A DNA stretch of 64,000 bases from an uncultured Acetobacteroides sp. (lineage in GTDB: Bacteria; Bacteroidota; Bacteroidia; Bacteroidales; ZOR0009): the NCBI RefSeq assembly GCF_963678165.1, contig NZ_OY782755.1, positions 2,356,001 to 2,420,000 on the forward strand. Direction: 5' to 3'. The position numbers and the translations under genes were made by a program. This document shows, piece by piece, positions 1 through 8,883 of this stretch; position 1 is the first letter of the stretch; each line of letters begins with the position of its first letter. Below the pieces are notes generated by a model that was not told where the DNA came from, made no database searches, and saw nothing but the letters and a program-made list of their open reading frames with translations.

Positions 1-2
1 GC

Positions 3-1646
3 CTGTTCTTCGCCATCAGCGGGGGAAGCATGGACAGCATGGTGAACCACTACACCGCCAACCGCCGCCTGCGAAGCGACGATGCCTACACCGCCGGCGG
101 AAAGGCCGGGCAACGCCCCGACTACGCCACCTACGTGTACAGCAACATCTGCAAGCAGCTATTCCCCGACGTGCCGGTTATCATCGGCGGCATAGAGGCC
201 TCGCTGCGCCGCCTTACGCACTACGACTACTGGCAGGATAAGCTCAAGCCATCGATACTGGCCGAGTCGAAGGCCGACCTGCTGGTGTACGGCATGGGCG
301 AAAAGCCCATCGTGGAGATTGCCAGTAGGCTGAGCGAAGGTTACAGCGTTGATACCCTTACGGACATCGCCCAAACGGCGTTTACAGCTGAAAACAACAT
401 CGATCTAAGCCATTTAAACCCACTTATTCGCCTAAATTCGTTTGAAGAGTGCGTTGAAGACAAGGTAAAGTTTGCGCTTAACTTTAAGCATATAGAGGAG
501 GAATCGAACAAGTACGCGGCAGCCTATCTGGCTGAGCCCGTAGGCGATAGAGTTGTGGTGGTAAACCCGCCTCACCCCAAGCTCACCGAGGCAGAAATGG
601 ACCACAGCTTCGACCTGCCGTACACCCGATTACCCCACCCGCGCTACAACGGTAAAGGGGCCATCCCGGCGTACGACATGATCAAGTTTTCGGTAAACGC
701 CCACCGCGGCTGCTTTGGCGGATGCTCGTTCTGCACCATATCGGCGCATCAGGGCAAGTTCATCTCGTCGCGCAGCGAGGCCTCTATCCTTAAGGAGATC
801 GAGGAGATCACCCATCACCCCGAATTTAAGGGCTACATCTCGGACCTGGGCGGGCCATCGGCCAACATGTACCAGCTGGAGGGCCGCCTGCAGGAGATGT
901 GCCAGAGGTGCAAGCGGGCATCGTGCCTGTTCCCCAACGTGTGCCAGAACCTGGACAACAACCACGCCCGCCTGCTGGAGCTGTACCGCAGGGCAAGGGC
1001 CATCCCCGGAATCAAAAAAATATTTATCGGCAGCGGCATCCGCTACGACCTGTTTATGGGCGGCCTCCACAAGACGAGCCCGGCCAACCTGTCGTACCTG
1101 GAGGAGGTGATGCTGCACCACGTGTCGGGCCGGCTGAAGGTGGCCCCCGAGCACACCTCGGACGAGGTGCTAAAAACGATGCGTAAGCCGCCGTTTAACC
1201 TCTTCGAGCAGCTGAAGGTGGACTTCGATGCCATCAACGTAAAGCATGGGCTTAAAGAGCAGCTGATCCCCTACTTCATATCGAGCCACCCCGCCTGCCG
1301 CGACTGCGACATGAGGGAGCTGGTGGAGCGAACCAAGCGGCTCGACTTTAGGCTGGAGCAGGTGCAGGACTTCACCCCCACGCCCATGACGCTATCGTCG
1401 ACCATCTACTACGCGGGAATCGACCCCTACACCATGCAGGAGGTGTACACCGCCACCACGCGCGAGGAGAAGCTGCGCCAGCGCGACGCCTTCTTCTGGT
1501 ACAAGAACGGGGGGCGCCCTGCCGAAGGCCGCAGCGCTAGCCCCAGCAGGCAGCCGGGCCCAAAGGGTAAGGAGGCGTTCCGCAGCAAGAGCGAGCACGT
1601 GCGCTTTGGCGGGCAAAAGCCTAAGGGCAAGAGAAAGGAGAAGTAG
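3..1646 (+). CDS. ygiQ: YgiQ family radical SAM protein, 5' end cut by window
   Basis: The frame is open to the first in-frame codon of the window (LFFAISGGSMDSM...), so the gene starts upstream and about 548 residues are visible. The radical SAM cluster motif CFGGCSFC (CxxxCxxC, cysteines spaced for a 4Fe-4S cluster) lies in HRGCFGGCSFCTISAHQG near residue 240, preceded by the YgiQ-typical IIGGIEASLRRLTHYDYW. The C-terminus carries the usual family extension and ends in a basic tail rich in K, R and G. The family is common in bacteria, but its reaction is not established. No partner gene is visible. Codon use is more GC-rich in the second half than in the middle of the gene. Confidence 0.93.
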   Translation: MFFAISGGSMDSMVNHYTANRRLRSDDAYTAGGKAGQRPDYATYVYSNICKQLFPDVPVIIGGIEASLRRLTHYDYWQDKLKPSILAESKADLLVYGMGEKPIVEIASRLSEGYSVDTLTDIAQTAFTAENNIDLSHLNPLIRLNSFEECVEDKVKFALNFKHIEEESNKYAAAYLAEPVGDRVVVVNPPHPKLTEAEMDHSFDLPYTRLPHPRYNGKGAIPAYDMIKFSVNAHRGCFGGCSFCTISAHQGKFISSRSEASILKEIEEITHHPEFKGYISDLGGPSANMYQLEGRLQEMCQRCKRASCLFPNVCQNLDNNHARLLELYRRARAIPGIKKIFIGSGIRYDLFMGGLHKTSPANLSYLEEVMLHHVSGRLKVAPEHTSDEVLKTMRKPPFNLFEQLKVDFDAINVKHGLKEQLIPYFISSHPACRDCDMRELVERTKRLDFRLEQVQDFTPTPMTLSSTIYYAGIDPYTMQEVYTATTREEKLRQRDAFFWYKNGGRPAEGRSASPSRQPGPKGKEAFRSKSEHVRFGGQKPKGKRKEK

Positions 1647-1732
1647 CTAGAGAGATAACACGGCAAAGGCTCAATCGGACTCGGTTGGACCTTTGCTGCG
1701 TTTGGGAGGTGGGGCAACGACCGCTGATAATT

Positions 1733-2060
1733 GGCCATACACCGCTATAGTATCGCCATACACCGCTGTAGTATGCCGTACACCGCTGTAGTATCGCTAT
1801 ACACCGCTGTAGTATGCCATACACCGCTGTAGTATCGCTATACACCGCTGTAGTATCACCATACACCGCTGTAGTATGCCGTACACCGCTGTAGAATTGC
1901 TATACACCGCTGTAGTATGGTTCTACACCGATGAAGAATTGCTATACACCGGTGTAGAATCGCTATACACTGCTGAAGTATGGCTTTACACCGATGATAA
2001 ATCGCCATACGCTTCTTAAGAATAGCCATACACCGCTGTTGAGCGACTTTACGCTGCTAG
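1733..2060. repeat. Tandem array, about 16 degenerate units of 20-21 bp
   Basis: Units of the form ccatacaccgctgtagtat begin at about 1739, 1760, 1780, 1801, 1821, 1842, 1863, 1883, 1904, 1925, 1946, 1967, 1988, 2009, 2030 and 2051, so the spacing is 20 or 21 throughout. Each good unit holds the small inverted repeat TACAccgcTGTA. Units decay toward the right, where the array runs into the dispersed repeat that hosts the first IS. There are no unique spacers, so it is not a CRISPR array. Open frames across it are repeat artefacts. Confidence 0.9.
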
Positions 2061-2118
2061 AAACGGGGGTGGTACGCCTTTAAATGGTAGGGAGACGCAT
2101 GCAATGCACTGCTGTCCG

Positions 2119-3294
2119 CTAAAATAATTTAAGGTTTGAATTGCTTACAGGTTGAAAGTTCTCCGATAATTCAGCCTTGGCTAGGAACTCTTTTAGGTTC
2201 TCCTTTTCAAAAAGCGAAACGCTCAAGATTCGAAGTAATTCAAATGGCGATGACTTTGACTTCAATTCGACACCGACTAGAGCTACCAAGCAGTAGGCGA
2301 TAATGCCTACATATATTTGGATTTTTACAGAGTTTTCGGAAGTTCCGTAAAATTGCTTTATCCTTAAATGCTGCTTTATCCATTTGAAGTACATCTCAAT
2401 TTGCCATCTACACTTGTATAGGTATGCGATTTTATGCGCCTCTAAATCGAGGTTATTCGTAAAGAATTCTAGAGTTGCTTTCTTCTCTTCGTTGTAGTAG
2501 TAGATTATTCTCAGAGGTTTTTGATACCGAGCTTTCGCCCAACGATTCGACAATCTTATTTTTAAGTCGCGTAAAATGCCTTTTTCATGGACATCGCAGC
2601 TACATTCCTCTATAATTTCGAAGTTCATTTTCTCTTTCCTTCGCACTACAAAAAATGCACCTGCTTCATCGATTTTGTTAAGAGATAACAGTTTGACATA
2701 GGCTTTGTCGAAAATGTAAAATGCATCCGGTTCGTATTGAAAGTAGCCCATAACGCTTTGATCCCTGACGTCATGGTCGGTGATTACATTGTAAACCGGA
2801 ATGCTTGTAAGGATGTCAAACATGGTGTGAACCTTAATTCCTCCTTTCCCATTTTGCACCTTGGACCACGAATACGCTTCCCATTTTAAAGTAACTGTTG
2901 TTGAATCCAACGCAAGCACACGATGAGGGATTCCCTCCATGAACAGCCCTTCGATGTTACCCCTTTTATCTTGAGCTATCTTAACAACTCGTTCAGCAAA
3001 TAGCCGAAATATTTCCACATTTCGCTTCTCATTTGCTTCAGACAGCGTTGTGCGGCAAACGCTTTTGCCAAAGCCTAAACGATAAAACTTTGACCGATGC
3101 GCATTAAGCGATCCGATGATGTCGCGTAAACTTTCCCGGGCTGTCAGCTGAGCCCACAGCATAACCAAGAAATGGTTCCAGCAGGTAAACGATTTTATGT
3201 ACTTGTTGCCATCGTACTTATTGACCAAATATTCGAAGTAGTCCTCAGGCAAGAACTGGCATAATTGCTTAAAAATATAGGTTCCACTATTCAT
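2119..3294 (-). CDS. IS4-family DDE transposase, copy 1
   Basis: This 391-residue transposase is intact. The N-terminal 80 residues (MNSGTYIFKQLCQFLP... to the conserved FYRLGFGKSV) resemble the DUF4372 region found in Bacteroidota IS4 transposases. Candidate catalytic acids are D130 (LALDST), D196 (YIFDKAY) and E300 in YKCRWQIEMYFKWIK, which fits the IS4 signature Y-x2-R-x3-E-x6-K exactly. The product should cut and paste its own element. It appears identical at protein and DNA level to the copy at 6623-7798, which implies recent transposition and probable activity. Confidence 0.95.
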   Translation of the reverse strand: MNSGTYIFKQLCQFLPEDYFEYLVNKYDGNKYIKSFTCWNHFLVMLWAQLTARESLRDIIGSLNAHRSKFYRLGFGKSVCRTTLSEANEKRNVEIFRLFAERVVKIAQDKRGNIEGLFMEGIPHRVLALDSTTVTLKWEAYSWSKVQNGKGGIKVHTMFDILTSIPVYNVITDHDVRDQSVMGYFQYEPDAFYIFDKAYVKLLSLNKIDEAGAFFVVRRKEKMNFEIIEECSCDVHEKGILRDLKIRLSNRWAKARYQKPLRIIYYYNEEKKATLEFFTNNLDLEAHKIAYLYKCRWQIEMYFKWIKQHLRIKQFYGTSENSVKIQIYVGIIAYCLVALVGVELKSKSSPFELLRILSVSLFEKENLKEFLAKAELSENFQPVSNSNLKLF

Positions 3295-3317
3295 TGCTTA
3301 CAGTTTGTAGCTTGTCG

Positions 3318-3325
3318 CAAAAGTA
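3318..3325 (-). promoter_or_regulatory. -7 element TACTTTTG of IS transposase, copy 1
   Basis: TACTTTTG on the minus strand fits the Bacteroidota TAnnTTTG consensus and lies 24 bases upstream of the transposase ATG, inside the IS. The same box is at 7822-7829 in copy 2. Confidence 0.5.
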
Positions 3326-3430
3326 AGCATCTGATATGTTCCGACTTTATCGCAACTGAATTAGCAATTAAACATCAATGTGTTAGTAGGTGTTTTAATA
3401 ATATTTCCCGGACACTAGTGCATGCAATGC

Positions 3431-3774
3431 GTCTCTACGCACAACGCTTATTGGGGGCTGCTGTGGGGATGTTCGGTTGGCGCCTTGCTACTTGAGGCTC
3501 GTTGCTGGTTAACGAACAGCCCTCCTTCCTCAGCTAAGCACAGGCTCTGCCTACGCTTTTATTCCTTACAGCCTCCGACCGTACTGTATAGGCAGGCTAG
3601 AAGCCTTGGATACTTGAGCAGAGCGAGGACGCTCCGCTCAGCGGCTGCGCTTGGCGTGTTTTTCATATTTGCAGCTTAATGGCGGTCATAGACCGCTGCT
3701 TAAGTTCGGCGGAAACGAAGTTCGACGTAGTCAATTACAAATTCCGCCGAGCCTCGTGCGCTTATTCTACGCAG
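3431..3774. other. Intergenic stretch, no gene seen
   Basis: The first 100 bases belong to the dispersed repeat around the IS. The rest holds short GC-rich inverted segments but no open frame with coding character. Small frames reading across it start inside the repeat. Confidence 0.5.
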
Positions 3775-3814
3775 AGCGGGGGCTCAACCGAAGATGGTTG
3801 AGCCCCCGCTTTTC
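3775..3814 (+). terminator. Strong hairpin terminator beside TonB-receptor gene
   Basis: The 15-bp perfect stem AGCGGGGGCTCAACC / GGTTGAGCCCCCGCT encloses a 6-base loop. A T run follows on the plus side. It sits 28 bases beyond the stop of the minus-strand barrel gene, so it may end that transcript even though the minus side lacks a good T run. Confidence 0.7.
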
Positions 3815-3841
3815 GAAAACTATTGATTGCTGCGTCTATTG

Positions 3842-6364
3842 CTAGTTAGGCATATTAACCATATCCTCCTCTTCCTCGTTTCCCTCCTTTTTCTGCGGCT
3901 TGAGCTTGTAGTTATTTATCTTGTACGAGAAACCTAAGAAGATATTAGGCGTTTGCCGCCAGCTCTTAGTATAGGAGGTATAGCTGTTGCCATATCCATC
4001 CTGAATATACTTGTTGGTATTAAAGATATCGCTCATGCGAAGGCTGAGGCTGATCTTATCCTTTAGCATGTTGTAGCGGGCTCCGGCATCGAAGTAGTAA
4101 ACGGTGCGCGTTTTACCCTGAATACCGCCACCGCCCATACCGCGCATTCCTCCTGTTGATACAACGGGCGACTTGTAGCTGCACATCAGCTGGAAGCTGA
4201 GATTTTTGGTGGCATACCAGTTATTTGTCGCCCGTAGCGTCCAGGAATTTGAGGCGCGGGTGTTGCTGTTCAGAATGCTACTGCCACTTTCGGATAGCTT
4301 AAGATAGAAGTAGCTGCCGCTGGCATTCACATTCCACCACTTTAGCAGGTTTACGTTGCACGACGCCTCAGCACCATACGACACGCTGCTGTTCAGGTTT
4401 ACGTACGTGGTGATGGACTGAATGGGGCTAAGCTGCGTACGAACAGCAGCGACAACCCCTGTTGTTTTGCGGTAAAATCCCGTTAGGGACAATGAATTCT
4501 TATTGCGCTGCTTGGTGTAGCCTAACTCGAAAGAGTTGACGTACTCCGGATTCAAATCGGGGTTACCCTTGGTTATGTTCAGCGTATCGGTGCGATTCTC
4601 GAAGGGATTAAGGTTGCCGATCCTAGGCCGGTTGATACGGCGGCTGTAGTTGATGCCATACTCATCCTCGTCGTTGGGGTCGTACTTAATGAAGGCCGAG
4701 GGAAAGAGATCGAGGTAATTTTTGGTGAAGGAAGAGCTCTGCGTTTTTTGTACCCCATGAGCATGAGTTTGCTCGGCACGAACGCCAGCCTGCAGCTTAA
4801 ACTTGCCAATACCACGCCCGTAGATGAAGTATAGGGCATTTACCAGCAGGTTGTAGTCAAAGTCGTTGTCGTACTGGGGTAAATGTACCGCCGCTGAAGC
4901 AGGCGAGTAGCTTTTGCTCAAATTGTAGTTCAATGTCGACTGGTTGTTACTTATCTGGTAGCCGGCCTCTATCCGCCCCTTCTCGGCCATTGGTAGCTCT
5001 AGGTCGGTACGGAAAAAGCTTCTTGTATTGTCGTTGCTGGTGTTGGTAAGCTGGTAGCTGTAGGGAGGCAGCTTATCGAGGTTGCTTGCTGCAGCGGAAA
5101 CCTTCTCGTACTGCTCAATAGTTCCCTGCTCCGATTTGGAGTTGCCCCTATCGACGTTAACCTCGGCCGTGAGCTGGGCTCCCTCGCGGCGGAGCTCATG
5201 CTTGTAGCTCAAGTCGTACTCAAATCCCCCCTTGTTCGTGCTCGTATTCCACGAATGGCGACCATAGTCGTAGGTATGCAGGCTATTCTCATCAAAAAAG
5301 CCCGAGGTGGTATCCCTACTCCTCATGTTTCGAGGCTCGAGGGTAAACGAGGTGCTAATCGTGTTCCGCTTATCAATAAAGTAGTCGACCCCCAGCTGTA
5401 TATTCTGCATCCGCATGTTGCTAATGGTGGAAGTATTCTTCTGCTGGAAGGTGCTGCTTTGAGCAAGGGTGTTTTGCGACCAGAAATCCTGGTAGCTGCG
5501 GCTATGAAACGACCGCAGCGTGTAGTTGGTAAAGAGGTTCACCTTGTTCTTCCGGTAGTTTAGCGACACGTTCCCCATCCACTTGTCGTTCCACCCGGCA
5601 GTAAGGTTCACGATACCGTTGAGCCCCCGTTGGACATCCTTCTTGAGGATGATGTTGATGATGCCCGACACCCCCTCGGGGTCGTACTTGGCCGACGGGT
5701 TGCTGATTACCTCCACCCGCTCAATCAGCACGGCCGGCATCTGGTCGAGGCTCACCAGGTTCGACGGACGGCCATCGATGAGGATGGTAACCCCCGCCCC
5801 ACGCATCGACACGTTGCCATCGAAATCGACCTGAACGGCAGGAAGCGACTGCATGATGTCGAGGGCGGTACCTCCCGTTCCGTACATGGTTTTATCGATG
5901 TTGTAGACCTTCTTATCCAGGTTGCTTTGCACCTCGTTCTGATGCCCCGTAACCGTTACCCCCTGTAGCATTTGAGTAGCTGGAGCCAAAATAACGCTAC
6001 CAATATCGAGCGATGGCTGCGACAGCTTTACGCCCCGTTTGACAAAAGCGGTGTAGCCTATGAAATCGACCTTTACGTTGTAAACCCCATAGGCAATCCG
6101 TTCGAGGCTGAACCTCCCCTGATGATCGGTAATACCTCCAGTAACCATGGTGCTATCCTTTGCCCGGTAGATGGTTACGGTGGCGTACTCAACCGGCTGG
6201 TTGGTCGATTTATCAATCACCGTTCCGGTAATCTGGCCCACTCCTGGTGCACCAGCTACGCCTCTTCCAGCCCCTGCGGTTGGGTGCTGCTGGGCAAAAG
6301 CAGCAGCCGCCAGCACCGTAAGCGCTACGGATAACGCGAATCCTATTCTTACTGCAGATTTCAT
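3842..6364 (-). CDS. TonB-dependent receptor-like outer membrane beta-barrel protein
   Basis: The protein has about 840 residues. The start is placed at the second ATG because MKSAVRIGFALSVALTVLA is a clean signal peptide cleaved near AFAQQ; the frame is open to 6391. Domains in order are a carboxypeptidase regulatory-like beta-sandwich (GQITGTVIDKSTNQPVEYATVTI, about residues 45-130), a plug-like domain (LDIMQSLPAVQVDFDGNVSMRGAGVTILIDGRP) and a barrel with many alternating aromatic strands to the C-terminus. This is the OMP_b-brl_3 type common in Bacteroidota, often involved in outer-membrane uptake, but the substrate cannot be read. No SusD partner is adjacent. Two IS copies flank the gene. 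Confidence 0.88.
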   Translation of the reverse strand: MKSAVRIGFALSVALTVLAAAAFAQQHPTAGAGRGVAGAPGVGQITGTVIDKSTNQPVEYATVTIYRAKDSTMVTGGITDHQGRFSLERIAYGVYNVKVDFIGYTAFVKRGVKLSQPSLDIGSVILAPATQMLQGVTVTGHQNEVQSNLDKKVYNIDKTMYGTGGTALDIMQSLPAVQVDFDGNVSMRGAGVTILIDGRPSNLVSLDQMPAVLIERVEVISNPSAKYDPEGVSGIINIILKKDVQRGLNGIVNLTAGWNDKWMGNVSLNYRKNKVNLFTNYTLRSFHSRSYQDFWSQNTLAQSSTFQQKNTSTISNMRMQNIQLGVDYFIDKRNTISTSFTLEPRNMRSRDTTSGFFDENSLHTYDYGRHSWNTSTNKGGFEYDLSYKHELRREGAQLTAEVNVDRGNSKSEQGTIEQYEKVSAAASNLDKLPPYSYQLTNTSNDNTRSFFRTDLELPMAEKGRIEAGYQISNNQSTLNYNLSKSYSPASAAVHLPQYDNDFDYNLLVNALYFIYGRGIGKFKLQAGVRAEQTHAHGVQKTQSSSFTKNYLDLFPSAFIKYDPNDEDEYGINYSRRINRPRIGNLNPFENRTDTLNITKGNPDLNPEYVNSFELGYTKQRNKNSLSLTGFYRKTTGVVAAVRTQLSPIQSITTYVNLNSSVSYGAEASCNVNLLKWWNVNASGSYFYLKLSESGSSILNSNTRASNSWTLRATNNWYATKNLSFQLMCSYKSPVVSTGGMRGMGGGGIQGKTRTVYYFDAGARYNMLKDKISLSLRMSDIFNTNKYIQDGYGNSYTSYTKSWRQTPNIFLGFSYKINNYKLKPQKKEGNEEEEDMVNMPN

Positions 6365-6611
6365 ACGGCTTACCCTTTTTGAAAAGAGCACCTCGTAGAT
6401 TTTGTTACCTAGCGCTCAATTCGGCTCATACTCCTTAAACGCCTCAGGGGAAAATTGCATTAATAATTGGAGGTTATTGTAAGCTAACCAATGCGCACGG
6501 GAGATTATGGAAAGACCGCTAAAGAATAGCCATACACCGCTGAAGAGCGGCTTTATGCTGCTAGAAACGGGGGTGGTACGCCTTTAAATGGCAGGGAGAC
6601 GCATGCAATGC

Positions 6612-7923
6612 ACTGCTGTCCGCTAAAATAATTTAAGGTTTGAATTGCTTACAGGTTGAAAGTTCTCCGATAATTCAGCCTTGGCTAGGAACTCTTTTAG
6701 GTTCTCCTTTTCAAAAAGCGAAACGCTCAAGATTCGAAGTAATTCAAATGGCGATGACTTTGACTTCAATTCGACACCGACTAGAGCTACCAAGCAGTAG
6801 GCGATAATGCCTACATATATTTGGATTTTTACAGAGTTTTCGGAAGTTCCGTAAAATTGCTTTATCCTTAAATGCTGCTTTATCCATTTGAAGTACATCT
6901 CAATTTGCCATCTACACTTGTATAGGTATGCGATTTTATGCGCCTCTAAATCGAGGTTATTCGTAAAGAATTCTAGAGTTGCTTTCTTCTCTTCGTTGTA
7001 GTAGTAGATTATTCTCAGAGGTTTTTGATACCGAGCTTTCGCCCAACGATTCGACAATCTTATTTTTAAGTCGCGTAAAATGCCTTTTTCATGGACATCG
7101 CAGCTACATTCCTCTATAATTTCGAAGTTCATTTTCTCTTTCCTTCGCACTACAAAAAATGCACCTGCTTCATCGATTTTGTTAAGAGATAACAGTTTGA
7201 CATAGGCTTTGTCGAAAATGTAAAATGCATCCGGTTCGTATTGAAAGTAGCCCATAACGCTTTGATCCCTGACGTCATGGTCGGTGATTACATTGTAAAC
7301 CGGAATGCTTGTAAGGATGTCAAACATGGTGTGAACCTTAATTCCTCCTTTCCCATTTTGCACCTTGGACCACGAATACGCTTCCCATTTTAAAGTAACT
7401 GTTGTTGAATCCAACGCAAGCACACGATGAGGGATTCCCTCCATGAACAGCCCTTCGATGTTACCCCTTTTATCTTGAGCTATCTTAACAACTCGTTCAG
7501 CAAATAGCCGAAATATTTCCACATTTCGCTTCTCATTTGCTTCAGACAGCGTTGTGCGGCAAACGCTTTTGCCAAAGCCTAAACGATAAAACTTTGACCG
7601 ATGCGCATTAAGCGATCCGATGATGTCGCGTAAACTTTCCCGGGCTGTCAGCTGAGCCCACAGCATAACCAAGAAATGGTTCCAGCAGGTAAACGATTTT
7701 ATGTACTTGTTGCCATCGTACTTATTGACCAAATATTCGAAGTAGTCCTCAGGCAAGAACTGGCATAATTGCTTAAAAATATAGGTTCCACTATTCATTG
7801 CTTACAGTTTGTAGCTTGTCGCAAAAGTAAGCATCTGATATGTTCCGACTTTATCGCAACTGAATTAGCAATTAAACATCAATGTGTTAGTAGGTGTTTT
7901 AATAATATTTCCCGGACACTAGT
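6612..7923 (-). mobile_element. IS4-family insertion sequence, copy 2 (1312 bp)
   Basis: This element has the same length, ends and orientation as the copy at 2108-3419. GCATGCAATGC is again duplicated at 6601-6611 and 7924-7934. The two copies lie 4504 bp apart as direct repeats around the barrel gene, which gives a composite-transposon-like layout. Confidence 0.92.
6623..7798 (-). CDS. IS4-family DDE transposase, copy 2
   Basis: The 391-residue product is identical in sequence to the transposase at 2119-3294, including D130, D196 and the Y-x2-R-x3-E-x6-K motif around E300. The frame is intact and it has the same internal promoter box upstream. The absence of any difference between copies, while their flanks differ, points to a recent move. 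Confidence 0.95.
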   Translation of the reverse strand: MNSGTYIFKQLCQFLPEDYFEYLVNKYDGNKYIKSFTCWNHFLVMLWAQLTARESLRDIIGSLNAHRSKFYRLGFGKSVCRTTLSEANEKRNVEIFRLFAERVVKIAQDKRGNIEGLFMEGIPHRVLALDSTTVTLKWEAYSWSKVQNGKGGIKVHTMFDILTSIPVYNVITDHDVRDQSVMGYFQYEPDAFYIFDKAYVKLLSLNKIDEAGAFFVVRRKEKMNFEIIEECSCDVHEKGILRDLKIRLSNRWAKARYQKPLRIIYYYNEEKKATLEFFTNNLDLEAHKIAYLYKCRWQIEMYFKWIKQHLRIKQFYGTSENSVKIQIYVGIIAYCLVALVGVELKSKSSPFELLRILSVSLFEKENLKEFLAKAELSENFQPVSNSNLKLF

Positions 7924-8132
7924 GCATGCAATGCGTCTCTACTCACAACGCTTACTGGGGGATGCTGTGGGATGTGCGGTTGGCGTCTTCCTACTTGCGG
8001 CTCGTTGCTGGTTAACGAACAGCCCTCCTTCTCTTTTCCCGAGTCGTAGGCAGTAGTAGAAGAAAATAAGGCGCAGCCGTGGGTGGTGCGCTGCAAGGAG
8101 GGACGGGGGAATGACGGTGGTAAGTCCGCTAC

Positions 8133-8804
8133 CTAGGGTATGTTTAGCATGTAGCTTACTTCCTTAAATTCGAGACCTTCAATCCCGGTCTTCTCGATAG
8201 CATCCCTTAACCGCTCCGAAACGAGAATATCACCCTCTACAATGTAGTACAGGAAGTCGTAGTCACTATTAAAGGTGGTATAATCCCAAACATGGGAACG
8301 CTTGGATTGGTTGTACAGCTGAATATCGAACTCCTCGTACTCCTGCCAGGTGCTGATGCCTTCTACAGGATGCTCTTCGCCCTCTACATGAAAGAAGCTT
8401 CGCCCAAAGTTGATGTTCTGCAGCGGGTGTATGGCGTACTGAAATATCCAGTAGTCCAGTTTATCGCCCCTAAAGAGCAGCTTGGTGGGGTAAAAGTGAT
8501 ACCCCTGCCCTATTTTGAACTGCCCCAGCAGCTGCTTAAGGCGGTCGGAAATATACCAACAACCTCCTGTTGGGTACTCGCCAATAAAACCATGCACATC
8601 CTGCAGCCGCCACTCCCAGTTTTTTTGGGGGCCGTAGCTTTGCAGGTGGAAGTAGTCGAATACAGGCGCATCCATAACAACCTCCCCCTTGCCCATGCGG
8701 TAGAAGTACTGCTTACCGTCGAGGACATACTCCCCGTTGGCATGGCCTAACACCCCCTCGGGTGTATTGAATATGCTTACAATCTTTACCCTATAATATC
8801 TCAT
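8133..8804 (-). CDS. Hypothetical protein, Imm11/DUF1629-like
   Basis: The protein has 223 residues, no signal peptide and no membrane segment, and is rich in aromatic residues. The C-terminal part (ILVSERLRDAIEKTGIEGLEFKEV) resembles the end of Imm11/DUF1629 proteins, in which a helix is followed by G-[IL]-x-G-[LI]-x-F. Members of that group are often immunity proteins of polymorphic toxin systems. No toxin gene is next to it: IS copy 2 lies downstream and a transporter upstream. The immunity role is a family-level guess, and it could be a housekeeping protein of unknown function. Confidence 0.6.
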   Translation of the reverse strand: MRYYRVKIVSIFNTPEGVLGHANGEYVLDGKQYFYRMGKGEVVMDAPVFDYFHLQSYGPQKNWEWRLQDVHGFIGEYPTGGCWYISDRLKQLLGQFKIGQGYHFYPTKLLFRGDKLDYWIFQYAIHPLQNINFGRSFFHVEGEEHPVEGISTWQEYEEFDIQLYNQSKRSHVWDYTTFNSDYDFLYYIVEGDILVSERLRDAIEKTGIEGLEFKEVSYMLNIP

Positions 8805-8857
8805 AGCTATAAAAGCCCCCCATCATTAACATTTCTCGCTAATTATAGCGAAGGCAC

Positions 8858-8865
8858 CAAAGGTA
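8858..8865 (-). promoter_or_regulatory. -7 element TACCTTTG upstream of the Imm11-like gene
   Basis: A perfect TAnnTTTG match on the minus strand lies 53 bases upstream of the ATG. Confidence 0.55.
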
Positions 8866-8883
8866 GCAAAAACGGCGGCTACG

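Larger units (their letters stand above)
2108..3419 (-). mobile_element. IS4-family insertion sequence, copy 1 (1312 bp)
   Basis: The ends are imperfect inverted repeats: ACTGCTGTCCGC at the left and ACTAGTGTCCGG read inward from the right. The direct repeat GCATGCAATGC flanks both ends (2097-2107 and 3420-3430), an 11-bp target duplication within the range known for IS4 relatives. A single transposase gene fills the element. A second copy lies at 6612-7923 in the same orientation. Confidence 0.92.
2021..3530. repeat. Dispersed repeat copy 1, split by the IS
   Basis: The 87 bases left of the IS (2021-2107) match 6525-6611 with about five differences. The roughly 110 bases right of it (3420-3530) match 7924-8031 with more differences. 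Removing the IS and one copy of the GCATGCAATGC duplication restores a continuous element of about 190 bp centred on the palindrome GAGACGCAT-gca-ATGCGTCTC. The flanks diverge more than the IS copies, which appear identical. Confidence 0.75.
6525..8031. repeat. Dispersed repeat copy 2, split by the second IS
   Basis: The left half (6525-6611) repeats 2021-2107, including a single leftover unit of the 21-bp array (gccatacaccgctg). The right half (7924-8031) repeats 3420-3530. The IS is inserted at exactly the same base of the palindrome as in copy 1. Confidence 0.75.

Noticed and set aside
1621-1866. Minus-strand frame of 81 codons through the array
   Set aside because: The product is a simple repeat with Tyr, Ser and Gly words produced by the 21-bp unit. 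It has no start signal or coding character.
1733-2060. CRISPR array
   Set aside because: The repeats are contiguous at 20-21 bp with no unique spacers and no cas genes are near.
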